Below are positions 1-8,496 of a stretch of 64,000 nucleotides of DNA, one piece after another. Position 1 is the first letter of the stretch, and each line of letters opens with the position of its first letter. The DNA lies in the NCBI RefSeq assembly GCF_947090775.1, contig NZ_OX352321.1, positions 1,116,001 through 1,180,000 of the forward strand, in the 5' to 3' direction. The translations under genes were made by a program, and so were the position numbers. The DNA comes from Pseudarthrobacter sp. MM222. GTDB lineage: Bacteria > Actinomycetota > Actinomycetes > Actinomycetales > Micrococcaceae. The notes under the pieces are model-generated. The model saw only the letters and a list, made by a program, of their open reading frames with translations. It did not search any database and had not been told where the DNA came from.

Positions 1-122
1 CGGGCTGGCTGCGCGGCACGAGCCGGGCCGCGAAGAGGTGGACCCGGCTGTAGTTCGCTCTGAGGTTCGCGCCGAAGCTGATCTCCAGCAGTGACTTCCT
101 TTGGTTGCTGGCGTCGCCGTCG

Positions 123-794
123 TCAGGCGCGGTGAGGGGCAGTGCTTGTTGCAAGGCGGGAGACAGCGGCGTCAATAGGCGTGTCGCCGCTCGTTAGTTC
201 GACGATCAGCCTCGTCAGTAGGGGTTCGCTAACGGCGGCAGCAATGAACTCCGCGACATCGTCCCGGAACACGTCGCCGTGTTCTATGGCCAGCCCGGCC
301 GAAACGCGGCCGGTGCCGGGTTCGTCGCGCAGGATGCCGGGACGAACAATGAGCCAGTCCAGGTCGGTGTGGGTCAGGTAGACGTCGGCGGTCTTTTTGG
401 TGCGCATGTAGTGTTCGAAGCTCTCGACGGGCTCCTTTTCCCGGCCGGACTCGGGGAAGGCCGAGATCAGAACGAAACGGCTTACGCCAGCGCTAGCGGC
501 AGCGTCTGCTGCTTTTTCCAGCCCGCGCCCGTCAATGGCGGTGGTCTGGTCCATGCCCGTTCCGTGAGCGCCGGCGGAGAAAACAATGGCGTCATGTCCG
601 CGGAACTTTTCGGCCAGTTCTCCGACCGAGTCAGCGATGAGGTCACCAACGACGGGTGTTGCGCCGGTGGCACTGACGGCATCAGCCTGGCGAGGGTTGC
701 GGAACATGCCGCTGACCTGGGTTCCGCCAGTGGAGAGGATCCGGCTCAAACGGCTCCCGATTCCTCCGCCGGCTCCGATGATGAATATTTTCAT
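123..794 (-). CDS. NAD(P)-binding atypical SDR (NmrA/YwnB-like)
   Basis: About 223 residues. The protein starts MKIFIIGAGGGIGSRLSRIL, a Rossmann fold with the glycine-rich dinucleotide motif at residues 7-13. LISAF at mid-protein and IVRPGIL further on are typical of the atypical SDR5 group (NAD(P)H-binding, NmrA-like), cytoplasmic enzymes of varied or unknown substrate. A strong AGGAGGG Shine-Dalgarno lies just upstream of the chosen ATG at 794; the longer open frame has no such support. It follows the flavin oxidoreductase by 13 bases, so the two are probably one operon and may act on the same electrophilic compound. The reaction cannot be assigned. Confidence 0.85.
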   Translation of the reverse strand: MKIFIIGAGGGIGSRLSRILSTGGTQVSGMFRNPRQADAVSATGATPVVGDLIADSVGELAEKFRGHDAIVFSAGAHGTGMDQTTAIDGRGLEKAADAAASAGVSRFVLISAFPESGREKEPVESFEHYMRTKKTADVYLTHTDLDWLIVRPGILRDEPGTGRVSAGLAIEHGDVFRDDVAEFIAAAVSEPLLTRLIVELTSGDTPIDAAVSRLATSTAPHRA

Positions 795-807
795 GTTGGT
801 GGCCCTC

Positions 808-1896
808 CTAGAGCGCGTAGTCGTATTGCTCGATGAAGCGTGGTGTCGCCCCGAACTGGCTGGCGGCGTTGTTGACCCACGATGGGTCGCGCAGCAATGC
901 CCGTCCGATAAAGAGTGCGTCGGCGGAGCCCGTCTCGACCAGTTCTGCCGCGTAAGCGGGGTCGGCGATGCGGCCAACTGCTCCGACCGTGATTCCGGCC
1001 TCGGTGCGTACTCGGCGTGCGTACTTTGTCTGGTAGTCCCGGTCGCGGGGAATGGGGACCGAGTCCGTTCCGCCCGAGGAGCAATCGACCAGGTCGATAC
1101 CATGCTCGGTGGCCCAGGTGGCAAGCTTCACGGTGTCCTCAATGGTCCAGGATGACCGGTTGTCGGCGGGGTTCTCTGCGATCCAGTCGGTGGTGGAAAC
1201 CCGGAGGAAGACGGGCCGGTCGTCTGCCCACACTCGGCGGACTGCATCAACGACTTCCAGGACCAGCCGGGCACGATTCTCGAGTGAGCCGCCGTATTCG
1301 TCGGTCCGGAGATTGGAAACGGGGGAGAGGAACGAGTGCAGTAGATAGCCGTGTGCCGCGTGAACTTCTGCCACCTCGAATCCTGCGCTACGGGCGCGCC
1401 GTGCTGCCTGGGAAAATGCCTCCACGACGTCCGATATATCTGCCTGCGTCAGTTCATGCGGGGCAGGGTAGCCGGGAAAGGCGACACCGCTCGGCCCGAC
1501 GGACGGCCAGCCCAGGGCGTCCTTTGCCAGTGGCGCGCCGCCCCGCCACGGACGGTCTACTGAGGCCTTGCGGCCTGCGTGTGCCAGCTGAATCGCGGGC
1601 ACAGCGCCGGCGGCCGAAATGGCGGATGCGAGACGCCGGAAGTCTTCGGTCTGGTCGTTGCTCCAGAGCCCGAGGTCATAAGGCGAAATCCGGCCCTCCG
1701 GGGAGACACCTGTCGCTTCGATCATTACCAGTCCGGCTCCACCGGCTGCACGGGCAACGTAGTGCCCCAGATGGAAGTCCGTCGGCCGGCCCGCCCGTTC
1801 TGGTTCCGGATTGGCGCTGTACGTGCACATTGGCGACATCCATGCCCGGTTGGGTACGGTCAGCCCCCTCAACGTAATTGGATCAAGAACACCCAC
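808..1896 (-). CDS. NADH:flavin oxidoreductase, Old Yellow Enzyme family (YqjM-like)
   Basis: About 362 residues, usual for the short class of OYE enzymes. Visible signatures are MSPMCTYSA near the N-terminus (cysteine that tunes FMN in YqjM relatives), QLAHAGRK, EVHAAHGYLLHSFLSP, the RTDEYGG motif and the phosphate-binding GAVGRIADP / LFIGRALL. The family reduces activated C=C bonds or nitro groups using NAD(P)H and FMN in the cytoplasm. The start is taken as GTG at 1896 because AAGAAGGGA precedes it; a longer frame exists but runs through the promoter palindrome at 1925-1950. It heads an operon with the SDR at 123-794. The physiological substrate is unknown. Confidence 0.9.
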   Translation of the reverse strand: MGVLDPITLRGLTVPNRAWMSPMCTYSANPEPERAGRPTDFHLGHYVARAAGGAGLVMIEATGVSPEGRISPYDLGLWSNDQTEDFRRLASAISAAGAVPAIQLAHAGRKASVDRPWRGGAPLAKDALGWPSVGPSGVAFPGYPAPHELTQADISDVVEAFSQAARRARSAGFEVAEVHAAHGYLLHSFLSPVSNLRTDEYGGSLENRARLVLEVVDAVRRVWADDRPVFLRVSTTDWIAENPADNRSSWTIEDTVKLATWATEHGIDLVDCSSGGTDSVPIPRDRDYQTKYARRVRTEAGITVGAVGRIADPAYAAELVETGSADALFIGRALLRDPSWVNNAASQFGATPRFIEQYDYAL

Positions 1897-1924
1897 AGAT
1901 GTTGTCCCTTCTTGAAGATTATTG

Positions 1925-1950
1925 CGTAGTACGATAACTAACGTACTACG
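1925..1950. promoter_or_regulatory. Perfect 9-bp inverted repeat, likely operator of the OYE-SDR operon
   Basis: CGTAGTACG and its exact reverse complement CGTACTACG are separated by 8 bases, 29 bases upstream of the OYE start. The arrangement is typical for a dimeric TetR- or GntR-type repressor site overlapping a promoter. No matching regulator gene sits beside it and the sequence differs from the AATGTTAACATT sites further right, so a different regulator is implied. The 1897-2142 gap contains nothing else recognisable. Confidence 0.6.
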
Positions 1951-2142
1951 ACAATCACCGTACCATCCTTTGGGGTCCGACCCTGAAATGTCGGTGTGTC
2001 GGCGTCGACGGCGTCCCCTCGCACCATAGGTGCAGGGGAGGGACCGGGCCAACTGGTGCGGGCCCGGTCCCTTGGTCAATCGGTTGAGCCGCTGCGGGCA
2101 TGCTGGATTAGCCCGGGCAGATGGCACATGCCGGTCCTTGCT

Positions 2143-2727
2143 TTAGGCGGCTTGTCCCATGCGGCCGGTGAGCCAGCGGCGGAACCGGTCACCGTGGACC
2201 ACCGGGTCAATGAGAAGGAGTTTCGTCCCCGGTTCGTTGCCGGGTTCCGTGCGGGTGTGGATGAACCAGGGCCCGGGTTCGGTGAGCGACTTCTGCAGGG
2301 CGTCGCTCAGTTCAGAAGGTGTGCTGGCGCGTAGAACTTTTAGATCCACTGACTCTGCGATGCGCCCGAGGTCAAGCTTTTGCGCGTGGGTGGGGATGCT
2401 TGCCGTTGAGGCGTAGACCCCGTTGTCAAGGAGGACGACGACGAGGTTTTCCGGCTGCAGATAGCCGGCTGTGAGGGCTGCGCCGGGGTTCATCAGCAGC
2501 GAACCGTCGCCCTCGATCACGACAGACCGCGTCACGGCTGTGCCGTTGACAGCTTGGGCGATACCTGTGGCGACTGAGACGGCCAGGCCCATAGCGTCGA
2601 GCAGGTAGAGGTGGTTGTCGCGGTCTTCGACCGAGGCTAGTTCACGGCTCGTGGCTGCGCAGGTGGCGACCACGGGAAGATCCGGAGTGGCGGCGACGAT
2701 GGTGCGGAGTGCTTCAATGCGTTTCAT
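2143..2727 (-). CDS. Thiamine-diphosphate decarboxylase, beta (cofactor-binding) subunit, ComE-like
   Basis: 194 residues corresponding to the C-terminal ThDP-binding domain of a 2-oxo acid decarboxylase. The ThDP/Mg motif is clear: EGDGSLLMNPGA, then about 25 residues later LLDNGVYAS (GDG...N pattern). The size and split from a separate alpha subunit match sulfopyruvate decarboxylase ComDE and some phosphonopyruvate decarboxylase-like enzymes. It overlaps the alpha subunit gene by 4 bases (ATGA), implying coupled translation and a heteromeric complex. With the aminotransferase upstream and aldehyde dehydrogenase in the same operon it should decarboxylate the 2-oxo acid made by transamination to an aldehyde. 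Substrate identity is inference. Confidence 0.85.
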   Translation of the reverse strand: MKRIEALRTIVAATPDLPVVATCAATSRELASVEDRDNHLYLLDAMGLAVSVATGIAQAVNGTAVTRSVVIEGDGSLLMNPGAALTAGYLQPENLVVVLLDNGVYASTASIPTHAQKLDLGRIAESVDLKVLRASTPSELSDALQKSLTEPGPWFIHTRTEPGNEPGTKLLLIDPVVHGDRFRRWLTGRMGQAA

Positions 2728-3272
2728 GCTTTTGCCTTTGCATCGGTGTGGTCAAAGAATTCCATGAGCACGACGACGGGCCGAAAGGTCATGCGGGCGT
2801 GCTGGCCGGCTTCGTGGACGGTTGCGCCCCAATCCTTCGCCGAGTTCCGACGGTCAATGCGGAAGACCGGGATGGCGGATGAGCGGAGGATTTCCGGGAC
2901 GGGCTCGGAGATGCTGTGAATCATGGAGTTGTACTCGCCGAGGCCGCCGCGCGTGTTGGCGACGATCAGCATGGGCAAGTGGTACGACACGGCCATGGTC
3001 GTGAGTGCGGTGAGTGCGTTTCCGAAGCCGTTGTCCTGCATCACGATGACACCGAATTTGTCGGCGAACGGGTACGCTCCGACAACTCCAACTGCTTCTT
3101 CTTCGCGGGAGACGGGAAAGACATTGGGTCCTCCGTCGGCGCGGCCGGCCTCCAAGAGTCCGTTGATGATGGGCGCGATGCTGGCACTGGGAACGTAAGC
3201 AATACCGTCCGGGGAGAGTGAGGTGATGGCATTGATCACCTCCTGGTGGCGGTCCTGGGTAATGGTTGTCAC
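2724..3272 (-). CDS. Thiamine-diphosphate decarboxylase, alpha subunit, ComD-like
   Basis: 182 residues forming the N-terminal pyrimidine-binding ThDP domain. VSREEEAVGVVGAY contains the catalytic Glu expected to contact the ThDP aminopyrimidine; VMQDNGFGNALTALTT and IVANTRGGLGEYN follow the pattern of sulfopyruvate decarboxylase alpha subunits. The GTG start at 3272 overlaps the stop of the aminotransferase gene (GTGA), and its own end overlaps the beta subunit start, so three genes are tightly coupled. It is predicted to form the active site together with the 2143-2727 product. Acetolactate-synthase-like or other 2-oxo acid activity is less likely because the central domain is absent. Confidence 0.85.
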   Translation of the reverse strand: MTTITQDRHQEVINAITSLSPDGIAYVPSASIAPIINGLLEAGRADGGPNVFPVSREEEAVGVVGAYPFADKFGVIVMQDNGFGNALTALTTMAVSYHLPMLIVANTRGGLGEYNSMIHSISEPVPEILRSSAIPVFRIDRRNSAKDWGATVHEAGQHARMTFRPVVVLMEFFDHTDAKAKA

Positions 3273-4489
3273 TGCTTTGCTCCTTCGGGCTGGGTGGGCG
3301 TGAGGGTCCGTGCGATGCGCTTGAGGCCCTCTGTCAGGTCATCGATGTTGCAGGCGTAGGAAATTCGGATGGCATGCGTTCCGCCTTCGGGGTCGAACGC
3401 GGTGCCAGGGACGACGGCGACGCGTTCGGTCTCGAGCAGCCGCATGGCCAGTTCTTCAGCGGGTTCTGCCAGTGCCGGAGGGTAGGTAACGTAGAAGTAG
3501 AAGGCCCCGTCCGGTTTACTCACGGAGATTCCTGCCACAGCGGAAAGGATTTTCAGGCCCGCGCGGCGGCGGTCTTCAAATTCCCGGCGCATGTCTTCGG
3601 CGTCCCCGCGTGCCGCGCGGAGTGCGGTGGCCGCGCCGGGCTGGAGAAAGGTTGGCGGGCAGACAGTGGTGTATTGGCGGACGCGCAGGGCCGGCGTGAT
3701 CAGCTCGCGGGGTCCCGCGAGCCATCCGAGCCGCCAGCCGTCCATGGCAAAGGCTTTGGCAAACCCCCCGATGACAAGCGTCCGCCGCCGGAGGTTGCCG
3801 ATAGCGGCGGGGGAGACGTGCTCGATGTCTTCGTAGACGAGGTCGGCGTATATCTCATCGGACATTAGGAGCGCATCAGTTGGTTCGAGGATCTGGGCGA
3901 GTTTCTCGATTTCGCTGTGCGAAGCCACGCCGCCGGTGGGGTTGTTGGGGGTGCAAATAATGACCATGCGGGTGCGTTCAGTCACGGCAGCCGCGATAGC
4001 GTCCAGGTCCAGGCTGAAGTTATCGGCGGCGTTCAGCGGGACCGGCACAGGGGTTGCCCCGGCGAGACGAACGCAGGACTGGTAGTGGGCCCATGCCGGG
4101 ACGGGGACGATCACTTCGTCGCCGGGACCGCAGAATGCCATCAGCGCAAGGAAGACCGCTTCATTGGCGCCGATGGTCACTATGACTTCGGTGTCAGGGT
4201 CATACTCGGTGTTGCGGCGGGACCGAAGATACTCGGCGATCGCCGCGCGAAGGTCGGGTGTACCGGCGTTTGGACCGTAGTGAACCTCACCGCGGTCCAG
4301 CGACGCGGCGGTGGCAGCTTTCACTACGTCCGGGGTGTCGAAATCAGGACGCCCGATTTCGAAGTGGAAGACTTTCTCGCCGGCAGCGTCGAGCGCGGCG
4401 GCTTTGTCGAATATCTGTCGGATGGGGGATGGCTTGATCTTACTCAACCGCTCGGCGGGGCGGCCGAGACTGGTGGTGGCTGTACTCAT
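3269..4489 (-). CDS. PLP-dependent class I/II aminotransferase
   Basis: About 406 residues, normal for an aspartate-aminotransferase-fold enzyme. Motifs seen: FEIGRPDFDTP at the N-terminus, NNPTGGV, SDEIYADLVYE (Asp that binds the PLP ring nitrogen) and the PLP lysine in GGFAKAFAMDGWRLGW; ISYACN near the end holds the carboxylate-binding region seen as R-SYA in relatives. The start is ATG at 4489 with GGAG seven bases upstream; a longer frame lacks support. Placed directly before the ComDE-like decarboxylase, it probably converts the imported amino acid to its 2-oxo acid, with 2-oxoglutarate or pyruvate as acceptor. Confidence 0.9.
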   Translation of the reverse strand: MSTATTSLGRPAERLSKIKPSPIRQIFDKAAALDAAGEKVFHFEIGRPDFDTPDVVKAATAASLDRGEVHYGPNAGTPDLRAAIAEYLRSRRNTEYDPDTEVIVTIGANEAVFLALMAFCGPGDEVIVPVPAWAHYQSCVRLAGATPVPVPLNAADNFSLDLDAIAAAVTERTRMVIICTPNNPTGGVASHSEIEKLAQILEPTDALLMSDEIYADLVYEDIEHVSPAAIGNLRRRTLVIGGFAKAFAMDGWRLGWLAGPRELITPALRVRQYTTVCPPTFLQPGAATALRAARGDAEDMRREFEDRRRAGLKILSAVAGISVSKPDGAFYFYVTYPPALAEPAEELAMRLLETERVAVVPGTAFDPEGGTHAIRISYACNIDDLTEGLKRIARTLTPTQPEGAKQ

Positions 4490-4574
4490 GTGGGGACTCC
4501 AGTAATGAAACTTTGGTTGGGGCCTGTTGGGCGGGACGATCGGCGTCTGTTGAGATCCGGGGATTTTCCCAGAC

Positions 4575-5861
4575 TTAGGGGTAGAGACCGCGGAGCGTAT
4601 GCGCTTCGGCCACGCGGTGGACAGCCAGTGCGGTGGCGGCAGAGCGCATGCTGAGCCGGCGGTCCTTGGCATATGCAGAAACTTCCCGGTATGCCGAAGT
4701 CATCCGGGCTGCGAGTTTCTCCTCAACTTCGTCCTCGGTCCACCAGTAGGCCTGGTTGCCCTGGACCCACTCGAAGTACGAAACGAGGACGCCTCCGGCG
4801 TTGGCCAGGATGTCGGGAACGACAAGCGTTCCCTTATCTGCGAGCATTTGGTCCGCGAGAACAGTGGTGGGGCCGTTGGCGCCCTCCACGACTATGCGCG
4901 CCTTTATGTCGGCTGCGTTATCCGCCGTGATGACGCCTTCCAGCGCTGCGGGGACGAGGACATCCACGTCTGCTTCCAGGACTGCATCGTGTGGGACCGG
5001 TTCGGCGCCGCGGAAACCCACCACGCTGCCGGTCAGCTTGACGTGGTCATCGAGCAGCTGGACATCTATGCCCCCACTGGCGTGAAGGGCGCCGTGTTGG
5101 TCGCTCACGTACTGGATTTTCAGTCCCGCGTCACTCAGAAACTCCGCCGCGCCCGCACCGACTTTTCCGAAACCCTGGACGGATGCGGAACTGCCGGACG
5201 CCCGGATTTTCTGGTCCTCCATGGCGGCAAGCGCACAGTGGACAACACCTCGAGAGGTAGCTGACGCCCGCCCCAATGACCCACCAATGCTGATAGGTTT
5301 GCCGGTGACCACGGCGGGGATGGTGTGTCCCTTGTTGACGGAGTAGGTGTCCATGATCCAGGCCATGGTTTGCTCGTCGGTGCCGATATCGGGTGCCGGA
5401 ATGTCCTTTTCCGGTCCGAGGATCGGCATGATTTCACTGGTAAAGCGACGGGTGAGCCGTTCGAGCTCGGGTTGGGAGTACAGGGCCGTATCGATCCGGA
5501 TTCCTCCCTTGGCGCCTCCGTAGGGAACATCAATGAGGGCACATTTCCAGGTCATCCACATGGCGAGGGCGCGGATTTCATCCAGATCGACGCCGCGGTG
5601 GTAGCGGATGCCGCCTTTGGCCGGGCCGCGGGAGATGTTGTGCTGGACGCGGTGCCCGGTGAGCAGCTCAATGTCCCCGGTGTCCCGACGCAGGGGGATG
5701 CTCACGGTCATTTCGCGGCGGGGTGCCCGAAGCATGGCGTGCTGGCCGGCAGAGTATCCGAGCAGTTCTATGGCTTCGGCGAGCTGTTGGTGGGCCGCTT
5801 CCAGAGGGGCGCCAGACTCCCGGCTGCCTACTGGTGGGGAGAATGCAGTGTTTATGGTCAT
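4575..5861 (-). CDS. Glu/Leu/Phe/Val dehydrogenase family protein (glutamate dehydrogenase-like)
   Basis: About 428 residues, the standard length of hexameric GDH-family enzymes. GPAKGGIRYH (substrate binding), PYGGAKGGI with the catalytic Lys, PAPDIGTDEQTMAW, and the Rossmann motif VQGFGKVGAGAAEFL are all present. The enzyme oxidatively deaminates an amino acid, most often glutamate, with NAD(P)+. The start is ATG at 5861, ten bases after the aldehyde dehydrogenase stop. In this operon it could regenerate 2-oxoglutarate for the aminotransferase and release ammonium, giving the cell nitrogen. Substrate preference cannot be read from sequence here. Confidence 0.9.
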   Translation of the reverse strand: MTINTAFSPPVGSRESGAPLEAAHQQLAEAIELLGYSAGQHAMLRAPRREMTVSIPLRRDTGDIELLTGHRVQHNISRGPAKGGIRYHRGVDLDEIRALAMWMTWKCALIDVPYGGAKGGIRIDTALYSQPELERLTRRFTSEIMPILGPEKDIPAPDIGTDEQTMAWIMDTYSVNKGHTIPAVVTGKPISIGGSLGRASATSRGVVHCALAAMEDQKIRASGSSASVQGFGKVGAGAAEFLSDAGLKIQYVSDQHGALHASGGIDVQLLDDHVKLTGSVVGFRGAEPVPHDAVLEADVDVLVPAALEGVITADNAADIKARIVVEGANGPTTVLADQMLADKGTLVVPDILANAGGVLVSYFEWVQGNQAYWWTEDEVEEKLAARMTSAYREVSAYAKDRRLSMRSAATALAVHRVAEAHTLRGLYP

Positions 5862-5871
5862 GGTCTGCCTG

Positions 5872-7332
5872 CTAGATCTGGATGCCGGTGTACTTGGTTT
5901 CGAGGTAGGCGTCGAGGCCCTCGGTGCCACCTTCCCGGCCCAGACCGGAAGCCTTCACGCCACCAAACGGTGCCGAAGGGTTGCTCACAATTCCCCGGTT
6001 GATGCCGGTCATGCCTGTTTCGAGGGCATCGGCCACGCGGAGTGCCCGGTTGACGTCCCGAGTGAATACGTAGGAGGCAAGGCCGTAGGGAGTGTTGTTG
6101 GCTTCGTCGACAGCTTCGTCTTCGGTATCAAATTCATAGATTGCTGCGACAGGTCCGAAGATTTCCTCTGTGCGGATATCGGCGTCGGACGGGATGCCGT
6201 GAATGACGGTGGGTTCGTAGAAGTAGCCGGCCCTGTCAGCGATGTTGCCGCCCAGGGCGCAGACTGCGCCCTTGTTTACAGCGTCATCGACAAGGGAGCT
6301 GACCTTCGCGAGCTGCTTACCGTCAATTAGCGGTCCCAGTCCCGACGTTGGATTGCTGCCATCACCCATGACGACTTGACGCATCTTGGCGGTAAACCGG
6401 CGAATGAACTCTGCCGCAATGGGCCGATGGACGAAGATCCTATTGGCTGCCACGCAGGATTCGCCTCCGTTCCTGAGTTTGGCCACCATGGCACCCTCGA
6501 GTGCCTGGTCGAGGTCGGCGTCATCAAAGACGATGAGTGGTCCGTTTCCTCCCAGCTCCATGGAGGTGTTGAGCACGCTATCTGCAGCCTGCCGCAGGAG
6601 GATCTGTCCCACCTGGGTCGATCCTGTGAAGGACACCTTCTTCAACCTGCGATCTTCCATGATCGCGGACACGACCGCAGGGGAGTCGCTGGTGGTAACG
6701 ACGTTCACTACGCCGGCAGGGACGCCACAATCATGGAGTACCTCGGCGAGCAGCAGGCTGGTCAACGGGGTTTGTGCCGCGGGTTTCAGGACGACGGTGC
6801 ATCCAGCCGCCAGCGCGGGGGCTATTTTTCGCGCCCCCATCGCCAATGGGAAATTCCAGGGAGTGATGAGAAGACACGGACCGACGGGACGCTTTGACAC
6901 CGCGATGCGGTATTCACCGCCGGGTTCCACGCCGAATTGGCCTTCTGTGTGCAGTCGGCCGGCAGACTCCGCGAACCAGCGGAAAAACCCGGCGCCATAG
7001 TCGACTTCGCCTTGGGCTTCTGCCCATGGTTTGCCCATTTCGGCGACGATTATGGCTGCAAATTCGTTTCGCCTGGCCAGTATTGCCTCATAGGCGGAGC
7101 GTAGTACGTCAGCCCGTTCACGAGCTGGGGTAGCCGCCCACGAGGTTTGCGCAGCTGCGGCGGCGTCCAGGGCGAGCAAGCCGTCGCTGACGCCGGCGTC
7201 GGACACCTCGCCTATGACCTCTTCAGTGGCTGGGTTGACCACCTTGATGGCGGCGCCGGAGGAGGCCGAAACCCAGTCTCCACCGATATACAGGTCGGTT
7301 TTGGGGAGTTGCAGGTTCTTGAGGGCGTTCAC
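5872..7332 (-). CDS. NAD(P)-dependent aldehyde dehydrogenase, succinate-semialdehyde dehydrogenase-like
   Basis: 486 residues. ALDH hallmarks: TPWNFPLAM, FTGSTQVGQ, general base Glu in MELGGNGPLIVF and nucleophile Cys in NGGESCVAANR, and APFGGVKASGLGREGG at the end. Overall it resembles GabD-type succinate semialdehyde dehydrogenases; the related enzymes SafD (sulfoacetaldehyde) and phosphonoacetaldehyde dehydrogenases belong to the same superfamily. The start is GTG at 7332 with a weak GAGAGAGA ribosome site. It is first in the minus-strand operon and should oxidise the aldehyde released by the ComDE-like decarboxylase. Both succinic semialdehyde and a sulfonated or phosphonated aldehyde remain possible. 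Confidence 0.9.
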   Translation of the reverse strand: MNALKNLQLPKTDLYIGGDWVSASSGAAIKVVNPATEEVIGEVSDAGVSDGLLALDAAAAAQTSWAATPARERADVLRSAYEAILARRNEFAAIIVAEMGKPWAEAQGEVDYGAGFFRWFAESAGRLHTEGQFGVEPGGEYRIAVSKRPVGPCLLITPWNFPLAMGARKIAPALAAGCTVVLKPAAQTPLTSLLLAEVLHDCGVPAGVVNVVTTSDSPAVVSAIMEDRRLKKVSFTGSTQVGQILLRQAADSVLNTSMELGGNGPLIVFDDADLDQALEGAMVAKLRNGGESCVAANRIFVHRPIAAEFIRRFTAKMRQVVMGDGSNPTSGLGPLIDGKQLAKVSSLVDDAVNKGAVCALGGNIADRAGYFYEPTVIHGIPSDADIRTEEIFGPVAAIYEFDTEDEAVDEANNTPYGLASYVFTRDVNRALRVADALETGMTGINRGIVSNPSAPFGGVKASGLGREGGTEGLDAYLETKYTGIQI

Positions 7333-7534
7333 GGTGTCTCTCTCGCTCTTGGGATGTAGGTGGAAGTAACAGCGGCGTGACTCTTCCGGAGGACGGCTGG
7401 CCGCGGCGGGAACAGACGACTTGCCTTCCGGGATGGATGTGGGGGCGCTGAGTCACTGCACTCTGCTGTGGGGTCGAAGTCGGTGGGATAAGTTGGGATA
7501 ACCCGCACTAGCGGCCCGAACCTCAAGCTGTAAG

Positions 7535-7546
7535 AATGTTAACATT
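7535..7546. promoter_or_regulatory. Palindrome AATGTTAACATT, probable operator of the FadR-type regulator
   Basis: A perfect 12-bp palindrome ends one base before the start codon of the GntR/FadR gene; the identical 12-mer recurs at 8403-8414 before the ABC importer. FadR-type GntR proteins bind short palindromes with a GT...AC core, which this fits. It lies in the divergent 7333-7546 region, 203 bases from the aldehyde dehydrogenase start, so autoregulation is likely and control of the operon is possible. Confidence 0.7.
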
Positions 7547-8278
7547 ATGGAATCTGGTATGGATGGAAATGTCAAGAGCAAAGCGCTGCGTGCTCCCCTA
7601 AAGCGCCGGGGCATGGCCCAGGACGTCGCCGATCGGCTACGGGCCGCGATTCTGGCCGGGGAAATAGCTCCCGGGGTGCGGCTCAACGAAGTGGACCTGG
7701 CTGCTTCGCTCTCGGTGAGCCGCGGGCCTGTCCGGGACGCTATCGTGCTGCTGCGCCAGGAAGGGCTACTGCAGGGGGACTGGCATCGCGGTTCGAGAGT
7801 CACTGTTTTCACTCGGAAAGACCTTGATGAGATTTATTCGCTGCGCTACATCACGGAACTGCTCGCCGTGCAGCGCCTCATCGAAAACCGCACCGACGCA
7901 GATCTCGAAGTTCTCAAGGCGTGTGCCGAGGACATCGAACGCGCTACGCAAGGCGGCGATCGGAAAAGGATGCTGGAGGCGGACCTGGCCTTCCACGACG
8001 CGGTCTATGCCTGTGGCGGCCACGAACGGCTGACGAACGTCTGGCTTGGTATGCGCTCCCAGATCGCCCTCTTGCTTCTGAACCGCCAGCACGGACATGA
8101 CGATTATCGTGATCTGATCGGTCCGGAACACTGGGATATGTACCGGGTCGTCAGGGACAAAAGGGCGGACCAGGCCGAGGAGCTGGTGCGAACTCACATC
8201 GAAACCGCTTTCACGCGTCTGAAAGCCGATATGGACAATGCTGCTCTCTCCAGCGACGCCGCAGCCGAGGGCAGCTGA
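7547..8278 (+). CDS. GntR-family transcriptional regulator, FadR subfamily (FCD domain)
   Basis: 243 residues. The N-terminal winged helix-turn-helix is seen around residues 22-90 (ADRLRAAILAGEIAPG, then LAASLSVSRGPVRDAI). The C-terminal FCD ligand domain carries LEADLAFHDAVYACGGHERL, with the Asp/His residues that usually bind metal and a carboxylate ligand. No Shine-Dalgarno precedes ATG 7547, so translation may be leaderless or start at ATG 7559. Divergent from the catabolic operon and upstream of the importer, it is the obvious local repressor, likely released by the imported substrate or an intermediate. Confidence 0.9.
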   Translation: MESGMDGNVKSKALRAPLKRRGMAQDVADRLRAAILAGEIAPGVRLNEVDLAASLSVSRGPVRDAIVLLRQEGLLQGDWHRGSRVTVFTRKDLDEIYSLRYITELLAVQRLIENRTDADLEVLKACAEDIERATQGGDRKRMLEADLAFHDAVYACGGHERLTNVWLGMRSQIALLLLNRQHGHDDYRDLIGPEHWDMYRVVRDKRADQAEELVRTHIETAFTRLKADMDNAALSSDAAAEGS

Positions 8279-8289
8279 GCCGGTCCAAG

Positions 8290-8331
8290 GGTTGCCGCCG
8301 AGGTTCCGGGGACACCACGCCGGCGGCAACC
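8290..8331 (+). terminator. 11-bp stem hairpin after the FadR-type gene
   Basis: GGTTGCCGCCG (8290-8300) pairs perfectly with CGGCGGCAACC (8321-8331) around a 20-base loop. It lies 12 bases after the regulator stop and before the importer promoter. There is no good T-run, so it is either a weak or factor-assisted terminator. Confidence 0.45.
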
Positions 8332-8402
8332 GCGGCCCCCTGACGGACCCCGCGGGCATCTAAACAAATTGTGACTTGCATCATCTTTCTTCATCTAGTA
8401 CA

Positions 8403-8414
8403 AATGTTAACATT
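8403..8414. promoter_or_regulatory. Second copy of palindrome AATGTTAACATT before the ABC importer
   Basis: Identical in all 12 positions to the site at 7535-7546. It lies 83 bases upstream of the chosen start of the ATP-binding gene at 8497. Two identical palindromes in one locus, both at promoter positions next to a GntR gene, make a shared regulator operator the simplest explanation. Confidence 0.7.
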
Positions 8415-8496
8415 CCTAACCTAGAACATAGGCGCTGTTGCCACCACGCAGTGGCGGTGCATGGCTGCCTGCGTCTCACAGAAACGAACGGTAGTT

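Noticed and set aside
1..122. Open minus-strand frame with protein-like text (NQRKSLLEISFGANLRANYS...) reaching the left edge
   Set aside because: Only about 40 codons are visible, no start or ribosome site can be placed, and it would overlap the SDR end; it may be a partial gene but cannot be called.
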